Made by a program: the position numbers and the translations under genes
In this document: one piece after another, positions 1 through 7,716 of the stretch
Layout of the letters: each line of letters begins with the position of its first letter
How positions within the stretch are numbered: position 1 is the first letter of the stretch
The notes under the pieces: generated by a model
What the model was told of the DNA's origin: nothing
The model's input: only the letters and a program-made list of their open reading frames with translations
The model's database searches: none
Origin: Streptomyces flavidovirens DSM 40150
Lineage (GTDB): Bacteria; Actinomycetota; Actinomycetes; Streptomycetales; Streptomycetaceae
Direction: 5' to 3'
NCBI RefSeq assembly: GCF_000429085.1
Contig: NZ_AUBE01000006.1
Coordinates: 337,735-401,734, forward strand
DNA length: 64,000 nucleotides

Positions 1-80
1 TCGCCGTGATCACCGCGCTGGCCGGGCAGGTTCTGCGCGCTGAGTTCCTTGTCGGGGTTCGGCTCGTTGATGTCGCTCAC
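1..80 (-). CDS. nuoC: NADH-quinone oxidoreductase subunit C, N-terminal fragment
   Basis: Only the first 26 codons lie in the window; the gene runs off the left edge. It begins with GTG at 80-78 and reads [20 protein letters not shown] and onward. The GTG overlaps the nuoB stop (GTGA), the tight coupling usual in nuo operons. The fragment shows no diagnostic domain, so identity rests on gene order nuoA-nuoB-nuoC and on the polar N-terminal extension common in actinobacterial NuoC. In the complex, NuoC is a peripheral-arm subunit of type I NADH dehydrogenase. Confidence 0.8.
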   Translation of the reverse strand, partial: MSDINEPNPDKELSAQNLPGQRGDHG

Positions 81-631
81 CGGAGCAGCCCCTTCATCTC
101 AAGAGTGGGGAGCGCCTTCAGGGCCGCTTCCTCCGCCTCGCGGGCCGCCTCTTCCTGGTTCACGCCGAGCTTGGAGTTCTGAATCTTGTGGTGCAGCTTC
201 AGAATCGCGTCGATCAGCATCTCGGGGCGGGGTGGGCAGCCGGGCAAATAGATGTCAACAGGAACAATATGATCAACACCCTGCACAATTGCGTAGTTAT
301 TGAACATTCCGCCTGAAGAGGCGCAAACACCCATGGAGATAACCCACTTGGGGTTCGGCATCTGGTCGTAGACCTGCCTCAGCACCGGCGCCATCTTCTG
401 GCTGACCCGGCCTGCCACGATCATGAGGTCGGCCTGCCGCGGCGAGCCGCGGAAGACCTCCATGCCGAAGCGGGCCAGGTCGTAGCGGCCGGCGCCCGTC
501 GTCATCATCTCGATGGCGCAGCAGGCGAGGCCGAAGGTCGCGGGGAAGACGGAGGACTTCCGCACCCAGCCCGCGGCCTGTTCGACGGTGGTCAGCAGAA
601 AGCCGCTGGGCAGCTTCTCTTCGAGTCCCAT
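77..631 (-). CDS. nuoB: NADH-quinone oxidoreductase subunit B
   Basis: 184 aa, full length for NuoB. It carries the terminal [4Fe-4S] cluster N2, which passes electrons to menaquinone at the junction of the hydrophilic and membrane arms of complex I. The ligands are visible: the tandem Cys37-Cys38 (GLACCAIE), Cys103 (MGVCASSGG) and Cys132 (LPGCPPRPE). It starts 18 bp after the nuoA stop and overlaps nuoC by the GTGA tetranucleotide, so the three are one operon read leftward. The C-terminal tail after residue 155 is charged and lineage-variable. Confidence 0.97.
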   Translation of the reverse strand: MGLEEKLPSGFLLTTVEQAAGWVRKSSVFPATFGLACCAIEMMTTGAGRYDLARFGMEVFRGSPRQADLMIVAGRVSQKMAPVLRQVYDQMPNPKWVISMGVCASSGGMFNNYAIVQGVDHIVPVDIYLPGCPPRPEMLIDAILKLHHKIQNSKLGVNQEEAAREAEEAALKALPTLEMKGLLR

Positions 632-649
632 TGGTGACCCCTCAGCCCC

Positions 650-1009
650 TCAGTCCCATTCCAGGCCGCCGCGCCGCCATACGTACGCGTAGGCAACGAA
701 GACGGTGAGCACGAAGAGCAGCATCTCGACGAGCCCGAAAAGCCCCAGGGCGTCAAAGGAGACGGCCCAGGGGTAGAGGAAGACGATCTCGATGTCGAAG
801 ACGATGAAGAGCATCGCCGTCAGGTAGTACTTGATGGGGAAGCGGCCGCCACCGGCGGGTGTGGGTGTCGGCTCGATGCCGCACTCGTACGCTTCAAGCT
901 TTGCCCGGTTGTAGCGCTTTGGGCCGATAAGCGTGGCCATGACCACGGAAAAGATCGCAAACCCTGCCCCGAGGGCGCCGAGCACGAGGATGGGCGCGTA
1001 GGCATTCAC
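650..1009 (-). CDS. nuoA: NADH-quinone oxidoreductase subunit A
   Basis: 119 aa with three predicted membrane helices, the normal size and topology of NuoA in the proton-pumping membrane arm. The family signatures ECGIEP (in the loop after helix 1) and FDIEIVFLYPW (helix 2) are present. The GTG at 1009 is chosen because it gives the family length and has AGGAG-type sequence just upstream; a longer reading to 1141 would add a basic, non-homologous leader through the promoter region. First gene of the nuo operon, preceded by a Rex-like operator about 100 bp upstream. Confidence 0.95.
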   Translation of the reverse strand: MNAYAPILVLGALGAGFAIFSVVMATLIGPKRYNRAKLEAYECGIEPTPTPAGGGRFPIKYYLTAMLFIVFDIEIVFLYPWAVSFDALGLFGLVEMLLFVLTVFVAYAYVWRRGGLEWD

Positions 1010-1107
1010 GCTCCTCGCTCCTTCCAGTCGTCCTTGACCGTTGGACCGCACCCGGACCTGCATTTCGCGCCGCCTCCACGATCTTCGCCACGCGAGGATC
1101 ACGTATA

Positions 1108-1123
1108 TGTGAGGCAGTTCACA
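1108..1123 (-). promoter_or_regulatory. Rex-like operator upstream of nuoA
   Basis: TGTGAGGCAGTTCACA has both Rex half-sites intact (TGTGA and TTCACA) and matches 12 of 16 positions of the Streptomyces Rex operator TGTGAACGCGTTCACA. On the nuo strand it abuts a TATACG -10-like hexamer, so bound Rex would block RNA polymerase. Rex is the NADH/NAD+-sensing repressor of respiratory genes. Binding here is inferred. Confidence 0.6.
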
Positions 1124-1422
1124 AGCCCGGCTGCTTCGCATCTTATGCCTGCTGGTCTGTGATCTGCGACACGGGTCGCGACAACGTCTTTGTGATCTCC
1201 ACCACCCGACGAACGATCATCAAGCCGGGTGATCGGTGATCTTCATACGCGAAGTGCACGAGTGGCTACCAGCCGTGACAAGCGGTGGTGTTGCCGCTGG
1301 TCGCGATGGGTGTGCGCTATCAAGCGATGTCCTGTACAGGCAAATTCGCAAGGGGCGGCTCGATAGTGATAAGGGAAAGCCGCCTCATCACTCCGAGGGA
1401 GCCCGGCGGACGAATGTGGACG

Positions 1423-1438
1423 CGTGAGCGCGTTCACG
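1423..1438. promoter_or_regulatory. second Rex-like palindrome in the nuo upstream region
   Basis: CGTGAGCGCGTTCACG matches 13 of 16 positions of the Rex operator consensus and is itself a near-perfect palindrome. It lies about 410 bp before nuoA and 280 bp before the divergent NlpC/P60 gene, so it may be an auxiliary or looping site for nuo or a site for the other gene. Confidence 0.45.
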
Positions 1439-1688
1439 AGCGATCCAGGTCCCGAACGGTTGCCGATCTGTGACCTGCGCCACTTGATCCCCGCCTCAGG
1501 GAAAGCGGGCTTGGCCAACGGTGTGAACGGGTGGTAAGCGCCGGGCAATTGGGACGTAATGCGGAAAGCCCATGATCACAGGCATGATCACGCATGCCCG
1601 TATTGCCCGTTACGGCGTCAATAAAGCCCGGAGGAAGCCGGATTCGGGCCGCTGAGGCGCAACTGTGGCGGAGCACACCTTTCTTGAA

Positions 1689-1716
1689 GGGAACCGCGAA
1701 CGCCTGATAGCGGTTG
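1689..1716 (+). promoter_or_regulatory. SigR-like promoter for the NlpC/P60 gene
   Basis: GGGAAC (1689-1694), exactly 18 bases, then GTTG (1713-1716) matches 9 of 10 positions of the Streptomyces SigR consensus GGGAAT-N18-GTTG. The start codon is 5 bases after GTTG, and no Shine-Dalgarno sequence is visible, so a leaderless transcript is likely. SigR answers thiol-oxidative stress. A housekeeping reading (TTGAAG, 18 bp, TAGCGG) is possible at the same place. Confidence 0.45.
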
Positions 1717-1720
1717 TCCC

Positions 1721-2572
1721 ATGTCCCTCACCGCTCACATACCCAGCCACCGGAAACCCCGTCGTAGCGCCTCCAAGGTCGCGCTCCGTGCCGGAGTTGC
1801 CGGTGGCGTCCTCAGCACCATTGGTGTGGCTGGTGCTGCCGGGCCGGCGAATGCCGAGCCGGTGACCGCCACCATCGAAATGCCCACCATCACCGCGGAC
1901 CTGGCGAACAGCGTCGCCGTCTCCGCCGAGGCCACCCAGCAGGTCGCGCACGCCTACGACCTCCAGGCCCAGCAGGACGAAGCCGCCGCCAAGGCCGCGA
2001 AGGCCGCCAAGAAGGACAAGGCGGAGGCCGAACGCAAGGCCGAGGCCGAGGCCAAGAGGAAGGCCGAAGAGGCCGCCAAGGAGAAGGCTGCTCAGGAAGC
2101 AGCCGCGAAGGCCGCCGCGAAGGAGCGCGCCTCGCGTTCCTCGGAGCGCACGACGCTCAGCGCCTCCGCCTCCGCCTCCGTCGGCTCCTCCGACTCCCCG
2201 TCGTCCTCCACCGCCACCGGCAGCGCGGCGGCCGTGGTCGCCTTCGCGCGCGCCCAGGTCGGTGACGCGTACGTCTCCGGCGGCACCGGCCCCAACTCGT
2301 GGGACTGCTCCGGCCTCACCCAGGCCGCGTTCCGCACGATCGGTGTCGACCTGCCGCGTGTCTCGCAGTCCCAGTCGACCGCGGGCACCCAGGTCGGCCT
2401 GGACAACCTCCAGCCTGGCGACATCCTCTACTGGGGTGGCGCGGGCAGCGCGTACCACGTGGGCATCTACGTGGGCGGCGGCAACTTCGTCGGCGCGCAG
2501 AACTCCGGTACCGGCGTGGTCGAGCGCCCGATGTCGTACGACATGCCGACCGGCGCGGTCCGCGTCCTCTGA
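1721..2572 (+). CDS. secreted NlpC/P60 peptidoglycan hydrolase
   Basis: 283 aa. A long basic N-region and hydrophobic stretch end in ANA-EP near residue 45, a signal-peptidase I site. Residues about 70-135 are an Ala/Lys/Glu-rich coiled coil, followed by a Ser-rich linker and a C-terminal NlpC/P60 domain (about 170-283). The catalytic Cys196 (WDCSG) and His246 (YHVGIY) are present. The family cleaves stem peptides, usually D-Glu-gamma-mDAP, so this should remodel the cell wall outside the membrane; the coiled coil probably restrains or positions the enzyme, as in RipA-like proteins. It is monocistronic between a SigR-like promoter and a strong terminator. Confidence 0.9.
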   Translation: MSLTAHIPSHRKPRRSASKVALRAGVAGGVLSTIGVAGAAGPANAEPVTATIEMPTITADLANSVAVSAEATQQVAHAYDLQAQQDEAAAKAAKAAKKDKAEAERKAEAEAKRKAEEAAKEKAAQEAAAKAAAKERASRSSERTTLSASASASVGSSDSPSSSTATGSAAAVVAFARAQVGDAYVSGGTGPNSWDCSGLTQAAFRTIGVDLPRVSQSQSTAGTQVGLDNLQPGDILYWGGAGSAYHVGIYVGGGNFVGAQNSGTGVVERPMSYDMPTGAVRVL

Positions 2573-2598
2573 CCGGCCCCGCCTTTCACCTTCCTCGC

Positions 2599-2645
2599 GA
2601 CGGAGGGCCGTCGTTCCCACGCCCTGGGAACGACGGCCCTCCGTC
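2599..2645. terminator. perfect 20-bp hairpin after the NlpC/P60 gene
   Basis: Arms 2599-2618 and 2626-2645 are perfectly complementary over 20 bp with a 7-base loop. No U-tract follows, as is common in Streptomyces. It lies between convergent genes and probably works in both directions. Confidence 0.8.
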
Positions 2646-2672
2646 GTGCGTTCACTCCACGACCGCCGACGC

Positions 2673-3127
2673 TCACCCCTTGCGGAACAACTCAACAAGG
2701 CGCGCATAGCTGTCCCCGCCGTTCCCCCCGTCGACCGCCCGCTCGATCAGCGCCTGCGACAGCTCGGGCAGCCGCCCGTCGATGCCCCGGTCCCTCCCCG
2801 CGTGGACCAGGTGCGGCCGTGGCGTGCAGCCAGCCGCCCAGCGTGGCCCACATGATGTCGAGCAGCGCCACGTCGTACAACGCCCGCGTCTTCGCCGAGG
2901 CCGATGGGGTCGCCCAGGGCGGCCAGCGTCTCCCGGTGGGCCGCGAAGGCGGCGGGCGAGCCGCTGTAGAGAAACATGCTCGCCGGGCTGCCGGCCCCCG
3001 GCGGCGTCGACATGATGGCGCCGTCGAGGTAGCCGAAGCCGTGCCCGGCGGCCCAGGCCGCCGCTTCCCTGGCCTGCTCGGGTGAGCCGGTGGTGAGGTT
3101 GACGACCGTACGGCCCGCGAGCGACAA
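2673..3127 (-). pseudogene. imine reductase-like oxidoreductase remnant
   Basis: Three pieces in different frames resemble consecutive parts of the intact imine reductase at 61161-62084. From 3127 leftward, VVNLTTGSPEQAREAAAW and FLYSGSPAAF match its middle. A frame change near 2880 leads to RALYDVALLDIMWATLGGW. A deletion of about 75 codons is followed by ERAVDGGNGGDSYARLVELF and a TGA at 2673. The N-terminal nucleotide-binding half is missing; the gene is cut at about 3127, exactly where an AraC-type remnant begins on the other strand. The pieces cannot make a functional NADPH enzyme. Confidence 0.8.
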
Positions 3128-3624
3128 CCAGCGCGGGTGTTACCGCCGCCCTCGACCTCTGCCTGCACCTGGTACGCCGCGACCTCGGCGCGCAGGTGGC
3201 CGGTCAGCTGGCCCGCCGCCTGGTCGTGCCGGCCCATCGCGCCGGCGGACAGGCGCAGTTCATCGACCAGCCCGTCCCCGAGACCGACGACGACAACCTC
3301 GGGCCGGCCCTCCAGTGGGCGACCGCCCGACTCCACGAGCCGCTCACCGTCGAAGACCTGGCCCGCCGCGCCCGTATGAGCCCGCGCACCTTCTACCGGC
3401 GCCTCCAGGAAGCCACCGGCACCACACCGCTCCAGTGGCTACTGGCCCGCCGCTTGGCCCGCGCCCAGTCCCTCCTCGAAACGACCGACCTCCCGATCGA
3501 CCGTGTCAGCGAGGAGAGCGGCCTCGGCACGGCGGCCAACCTCCGCCGCCACTTCACCCTCCAGGTCGGCGTCTCCCCCAGCGATTACCGCCGCAATTTC
3601 GCCGGAGCCGGTGGCCGGATCTGA
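3121..3624 (+). pseudogene. C-terminal half of a GlxA-type AraC regulator
   Basis: The open frame starts inside the homologous region: TSAGVTAALDLCLHLVRRD at about 3127 is the usual end of the DJ-1/PfpI-like sensory domain of GlxA-family regulators. It is followed by the linker and a complete double helix-turn-helix AraC domain (PLTVEDLARRARMSPRTFYR ... IDRVSEESGLGTAANLRRHF). About 180 N-terminal residues are missing because the sequence joins the imine-reductase remnant at about 3120-3127. An internal ATG at 3196 could express a DNA-binding stub, but it lacks the sensor. Confidence 0.75.
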
Positions 3625-3799
3625 CAGATGGCCGTCATTGCGGTCGCGGGGTGGGTGGCCCCCATGGTCGAACACCTCACATATGTCATCAGTTTCTGTG
3701 CGGCAGATCGTTCTGTGGGCGGAGGGCGTGGCGCGGCGGCGCGACGAGGATGGAGCAATCGCGTATGCCCGTACGCGAGTTGACCCCACGGGAGTGACC

Positions 3800-5167
3800 A
3801 TGACCCCAGCCCGCCCGTACGGCCGCCGACCGCACCACCGGAGAGGCCGCCTGGCCGTCGCGGCCTCGGCCGCCGTTCTGTCGCTCGCGGTCGGCGTCGT
3901 GCCGGCGCAGGCCGCCGCCGCCGAGCACGTGACAGCCACCCCCACCTACGCCACCTCCGGCGCGCCCTTCACCGGGGTCGGCGGCCACCGCCTCGACCGG
4001 GCAGCTCTGCGCGACTCCCTCGCGGCCATTCACCGGGCCGGTATGTACGGGGCCTATTCATCGGTCCGGGACGGCTCCGAGCAGTGGCGGGGCGCCACCG
4101 GATTAGCCGATGTGGACACCGAGCGCCGGATGCGCCCCGACTTCGAGCACCGGATCGGCAGCATCACCAAGACCTTCACCGCGGTGGCCGTCCTCCAGCA
4201 GGTCCACAAGGGCCGCATCGGACTGGACGCGCCGATCGGGCGCTACCTGCCCGAGCTGGTACCGGGCGAGAGAGGCCGCGAGGTGACGGTACGCATGCTG
4301 CTCAACCACACCAGCGGCATAGCCGACTACGTACTCCCGGCCTTCCCGGGCGTCGTCGAAAACCCGGGCAAGGTACTGGAAGAAAACCGCTTCCGCCGCA
4401 TGGACCCCGAGCACCTCGCCCGCCTCGGCCTCGCGGCGCCACCGGTCGCCGAACGCGGCAAGCACGCATACGCGAACACGAACTACATCCTCGCCGGGCT
4501 GCTGTTGCGGAAGGTCACAGGCCAGGACCCGGAAACGTACATCACCCGCAACGTGATCCGTAAGGCCGGGCTGCGGCACACCTACTTCCCCCGCTCGCCC
4601 TACATATCCGGGCCGCACGCCAAGATGTACGAGTCGATGTACGGCTACATCGACCCGGCCCGCGACTTCAGCGCCTACGACATGTCCTGGGCCGGTACGG
4701 CCGGGGCGATGGTGTCGACCATGCGGGACCTCAACGACTTCTACCGCCAACTGCTCGGCGGAAAGCTGCTCGGCCCCGCCGAACTCCGCGCCATGAAGAC
4801 CACCGTCCCGGCACACGTCCCGGAGCCGGGCCAGGAGGTCGTGATGCGTTACGGACTGGGCCTCTTCTCCATGCGCATGCCGAGCGGCTGGTACTGGGGC
4901 CACAACGGCGCTGTCTTCGGAGCCGGGACCTGGGCGCTCTCCACCGAGGACGGCCGCAGGCAGGTCGCGATGGGCTACAACCTGACGAAGTACGAGCGGT
5001 TCGACGAGGACAACAGGCCGAAGCCGGACCCGATAGGGAACGCGCTGTTCCGGTATGTCGACGGCGCGCTCAGCGACGCGGGGCAGTCCTCCGCACCCCG
5101 CCACCGGCCGGCACCCGGCTCACTTCCCCCGCTCAACGACCTGGTGAAACCCGGACAACTGCGCTGA
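3800..5167 (+). CDS. secreted serine hydrolase, beta-lactamase / D-alanyl-D-alanine carboxypeptidase family
   Basis: 455 aa with a signal peptide (basic start, hydrophobic core to about residue 38). The class C beta-lactamase-fold triad is present: Ser121-x-x-Lys124 (GSITKTF), Tyr224-Ala-Asn226 (YANTNY), and His368-Asn-Gly370 (GHNGAVFG) in place of KTG. HxG is typical of the Streptomyces R61-like DD-peptidase, esterase and amidase group, so the substrate could be peptidoglycan peptides or an ester. The ATG at 3800 follows GGGAG and gives a clean signal peptide; GTG 3794 is the alternative. A TTA codon at 4103-4105 suggests bldA-dependent translation. Confidence 0.88.
   Translation: MTPARPYGRRPHHRRGRLAVAASAAVLSLAVGVVPAQAAAAEHVTATPTYATSGAPFTGVGGHRLDRAALRDSLAAIHRAGMYGAYSSVRDGSEQWRGATGLADVDTERRMRPDFEHRIGSITKTFTAVAVLQQVHKGRIGLDAPIGRYLPELVPGERGREVTVRMLLNHTSGIADYVLPAFPGVVENPGKVLEENRFRRMDPEHLARLGLAAPPVAERGKHAYANTNYILAGLLLRKVTGQDPETYITRNVIRKAGLRHTYFPRSPYISGPHAKMYESMYGYIDPARDFSAYDMSWAGTAGAMVSTMRDLNDFYRQLLGGKLLGPAELRAMKTTVPAHVPEPGQEVVMRYGLGLFSMRMPSGWYWGHNGAVFGAGTWALSTEDGRRQVAMGYNLTKYERFDEDNRPKPDPIGNALFRYVDGALSDAGQSSAPRHRPAPGSLPPLNDLVKPGQLR
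4103..4105 (+). promoter_or_regulatory. TTA codon in the serine hydrolase gene
   Basis: In frame with the ATG at 3800 (Leu of ATGLADVD, residue 102). TTA is the rarest codon in Streptomyces and is read only by the bldA tRNA, so full-length product should depend on bldA. Confidence 0.85.
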
Positions 5168-5170
5168 GCG

Positions 5171-6043
5171 TCATCGCTCCGGCCGGAATTTGTGCGTACG
5201 GACGGTGTCCCGCAGCCGAGCCGCCTTGCCGCGTACGACGTCCGCCGGGAGGCGGTCGTCGTCCGGGCGTACGTACGGCTCACTGCGGCAGACGCGGCAC
5301 AGACCACCCGCCAGGGATTCCGGCGTACCGGGGGCATGGCAGTCGGTGCACTCCATGACGTACCGGCCCTGGACGGGCGCCGGAAGCGCGGGCGGCAGCC
5401 GGTCGATCAGCCGGTTCTGTACGAAGCCGAAGGGGTGCCGTACGGGGTCGGGCAGCATCGTCGCGACGGCCCGCACGAGCTGCGCCTCGGTGGCCCCCCG
5501 CCGGAACCAGTCCCCGGCGAGGTCGGCCAGCGCATCGCATTCCACGCCGGACAGGCCGAGCTGGGGATGCTGGTGCACGAGCCGGGCGAGCGCGTCGCGC
5601 CCGCGCGCCGAGGCCTCCTGCGCGGGCGCGGGGTCGGCCAGTCCGGTCTGCGGAACATCGCCACCAAGGAAGGCGGCCCACCAGGCGTCGGGACGAGCGG
5701 TACGCGTGAAGAACGTCCGGTACACCCACCGCGCCCCTTCGGCGTCCAGCACTTCCCGGCGTACGCGCCGCAGGTGCCCGGCCTCGGAAAGCCTGCGCAG
5801 TACGGTGCCGACGGCGCACTGCCCGAAGCCTTCCAGCTCCCTGGCCAGCGCCTTGATGGAGATGTCGGCGCCGTCGGGCAGCCGGTCGATGTAACCGGCG
5901 ATCGCCGCTTCACGCTTGGGCAAGTGTGCGAAATCCCCCGCACGGCGCGGCTCCTGGTCGGGCGCGGACCGTTTCCCGAACCCGGGCTTGGCCATCGGGT
6001 GGGCGGGCGCGTGCAGGGCGGGACTAAGCTGCTGAACAGCCAT
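5171..6043 (-). CDS. winged-helix protein with a C-terminal Cys4 motif (function unknown)
   Basis: 290 aa, soluble. Residues about 40-105 resemble a winged helix-turn-helix (KREAAIAGYIDRLPDGADIS ... GTVLRRLSEAGHLRRVRRE). The middle (130-215) is helical. Near the C terminus two CxxC pairs, CTDC and CRVC, about 20 residues apart suggest a zinc knuckle. This architecture recurs as lineage-specific paralogs in Streptomyces; no member known to me has a defined target. A DNA-binding role is inferred from the fold. It converges with the serine hydrolase, stop to stop only 3 bp apart. Confidence 0.7.
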   Translation of the reverse strand: MAVQQLSPALHAPAHPMAKPGFGKRSAPDQEPRRAGDFAHLPKREAAIAGYIDRLPDGADISIKALARELEGFGQCAVGTVLRRLSEAGHLRRVRREVLDAEGARWVYRTFFTRTARPDAWWAAFLGGDVPQTGLADPAPAQEASARGRDALARLVHQHPQLGLSGVECDALADLAGDWFRRGATEAQLVRAVATMLPDPVRHPFGFVQNRLIDRLPPALPAPVQGRYVMECTDCHAPGTPESLAGGLCRVCRSEPYVRPDDDRLPADVVRGKAARLRDTVRTHKFRPER

Positions 6044-6323
6044 GAGATCGCTCCACGATCTTGTTGGTCAGACCCCTGTGTGGTGCTGCTAACACCGCAT
6101 GGGGGTCGTTTCGTTGTGGCGCACGCTACACGGCAACAGCACTGCGTGGCGACCCGACCACAAAAAGTCATCACCGCTGCTACGCCGACCAGTTGGCGCG
6201 CCGCACGCGGGTTGGGTGGGAAGGATCCCCACCCCCCATTCCTAGCAAAAGCCGCTCGAACCTCGCCCCCCGAAGCTCAAGCACCAGGTGCTGCTCTGCT
6301 CTACGGCTGTCGACGCGGGTGTG

Positions 6324-7607
6324 TCAGGAATTCGGGGCGACCTTTGCCAGGCCGTTGATGATGCGGTCCATCGCGTCGCCGCCTGTCGGGTCGGTCAGGT
6401 TGGCCAGCATCTTCAGGGTGAACTTCATCAGCACCGGGTGCGTCAGGCCGCGCTGGGTGGCGAGCTTCATGACCTTCGGGTTGCCGATGAGCTTCACGAA
6501 GGCGCGGCCCATCGTGTAGTAGCCGCCGTACGTCTCCTTGAGGATCTTCGGGTAGGCGTGGAGGGCGAGTTCGCGCTGGGCCGGGGTCGCGCGGGCGTGG
6601 GCCTGGACGATGACGTCGGCGGCGATCTGGCCCGACTCCATGGCGTACGCGATGCCCTCGCCGTTGAACGGGTTCACCATGCCGCCCGCGTCGCCGACCA
6701 GCAGCAGGCCCTTGGTGTAGTGCGGCTGGCGGTTGAAGGCCATCGGGAGCGCGGCGCCGCGGATCGGCATCGTCATGTTGTCCGGGGTGTAGCCCCAGTC
6801 CTCCGGCATCGACGCGCACCAGGCCTTGAGGACCTCGCGCCAGTCCAGTTCCTTGAACGCCTTGGAGGAGTTCAGGATGCCGAGGCCGACGTTCGACGTG
6901 CCGTCGCCCATGCCGAAGATCCAGCCGTAACCGGGGAGCAGGCGGTCCTGCGGGCCCCTGCGGTCCCACAGCTCCAGCCAGGACTCCAGGTAGTCGTCGT
7001 CGTGGCGCGGGGAGGTGAAGTACGTGCGTACCGCTACGCCCATCGGGCGGTCCTCGCGGCGGTGCAGACCCATGGCGAGGGAGAGGCGGGTGGAGTTGCC
7101 GTCGGCCGCGACGACCAGCGGGGCGTGGAAGGTGACCGGGGTCTTCTCCTCGCCCAGCTTGGCGTTGACGCCGGTGATCCGGCCCGTACGGGGGTCGGTG
7201 ATCGGCTCGCCTACGTTGCAGCGCTCGTGCAGGCGGGCACCGGCCTTCTGGGCCTGGCGGGCGAGCTGCTCGTCGAAGTCGTCGCGCTTGCGGACGAGTC
7301 CGTAGTCGGGGTACGAGGCCAAGTCCGGCCAGTCGAGCTGGAGGCGTACGCCGCCGCCGATGATGCGCAGGCCCTTGTTGCGGAGCCAGCCCGCCTCTTC
7401 GGAGATGTCGATGCCCATCGAGACCAGCTGCTTGGTGGCGCGGGGCGTCAGGCCGTCGCCGCAGACCTTCTCGCGCGGGAACGCGGTCTTTTCGAGGAGC
7501 AGGACGTCGAGTCCGGCCTTCGCCAGGTAGTAGGCGGTGGTGGAGCCGGCGGGTCCGGCCCCGACGACGATCACATCTGCGGTGTGCTCGGAGAGGGGCT
7601 CGGTCAC
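6324..7607 (-). CDS. geranylgeranyl reductase-family FAD oxidoreductase, probable menaquinone side-chain reductase
   Basis: 427 aa flavoprotein. The N-terminal dinucleotide-binding motif VVGAGPAGSTTAYYLAKAG, the FPREKVCGDGLTPRA substrate-site motif and the FAD-contact motif LLVGDAGGMVNPFNGEGI are those of the geranylgeranyl reductase family. In mycobacteria a relative (MenJ) saturates one isoprene unit of menaquinone. With menG and mqn genes near, the same role in making partly saturated streptomycete menaquinones is likely but inferred. The GTG at 7607 has GGGAGA seven bases upstream; ATG 7634 would add nine residues. Archaeal-type lipid saturation is a less likely alternative. Confidence 0.85.
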   Translation of the reverse strand: MTEPLSEHTADVIVVGAGPAGSTTAYYLAKAGLDVLLLEKTAFPREKVCGDGLTPRATKQLVSMGIDISEEAGWLRNKGLRIIGGGVRLQLDWPDLASYPDYGLVRKRDDFDEQLARQAQKAGARLHERCNVGEPITDPRTGRITGVNAKLGEEKTPVTFHAPLVVAADGNSTRLSLAMGLHRREDRPMGVAVRTYFTSPRHDDDYLESWLELWDRRGPQDRLLPGYGWIFGMGDGTSNVGLGILNSSKAFKELDWREVLKAWCASMPEDWGYTPDNMTMPIRGAALPMAFNRQPHYTKGLLLVGDAGGMVNPFNGEGIAYAMESGQIAADVIVQAHARATPAQRELALHAYPKILKETYGGYYTMGRAFVKLIGNPKVMKLATQRGLTHPVLMKFTLKMLANLTDPTGGDAMDRIINGLAKVAPNS

Positions 7608-7716
7608 GGCGGGATCTCCCGTAAGACTCGACATCGCGTGCCTTGGGGGCACAGGTCAGGGGCAGTCTATTGGGGGGCGCGGAGCGGTCCTCGGAAGGGT
7701 GGCCGGGGGAGGGTGG

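Larger units (their letters stand above)
1010..1720. other. 711-bp divergent intergenic region between nuoA and the NlpC/P60 gene
   Basis: No gene with coding character is visible. Besides the two Rex-like sites and the SigR-like promoter listed separately, it holds the heptamer TGTGATC at 1158-1164 and 1191-1197, its complement at 1574-1580, and a direct repeat CATGATCAC at 1571-1579 and 1583-1591 with 12-bp period. The length and motif density suggest a heavily regulated divergent promoter. Confidence 0.5.

Noticed and set aside
1440..1720. ydaO-type (c-di-AMP) riboswitch in front of the NlpC/P60 gene
   Set aside because: Such riboswitches control wall hydrolases in Streptomyces, but the conserved blocks I would expect are not visible, and the SigR-like promoter predicts a leaderless message. 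A covariance-model search would decide.
3503..3799. N-terminal extension of the serine hydrolase
   Set aside because: It would overlap the AraC remnant and destroy the signal peptide; ATG 3800 has a good ribosome site.
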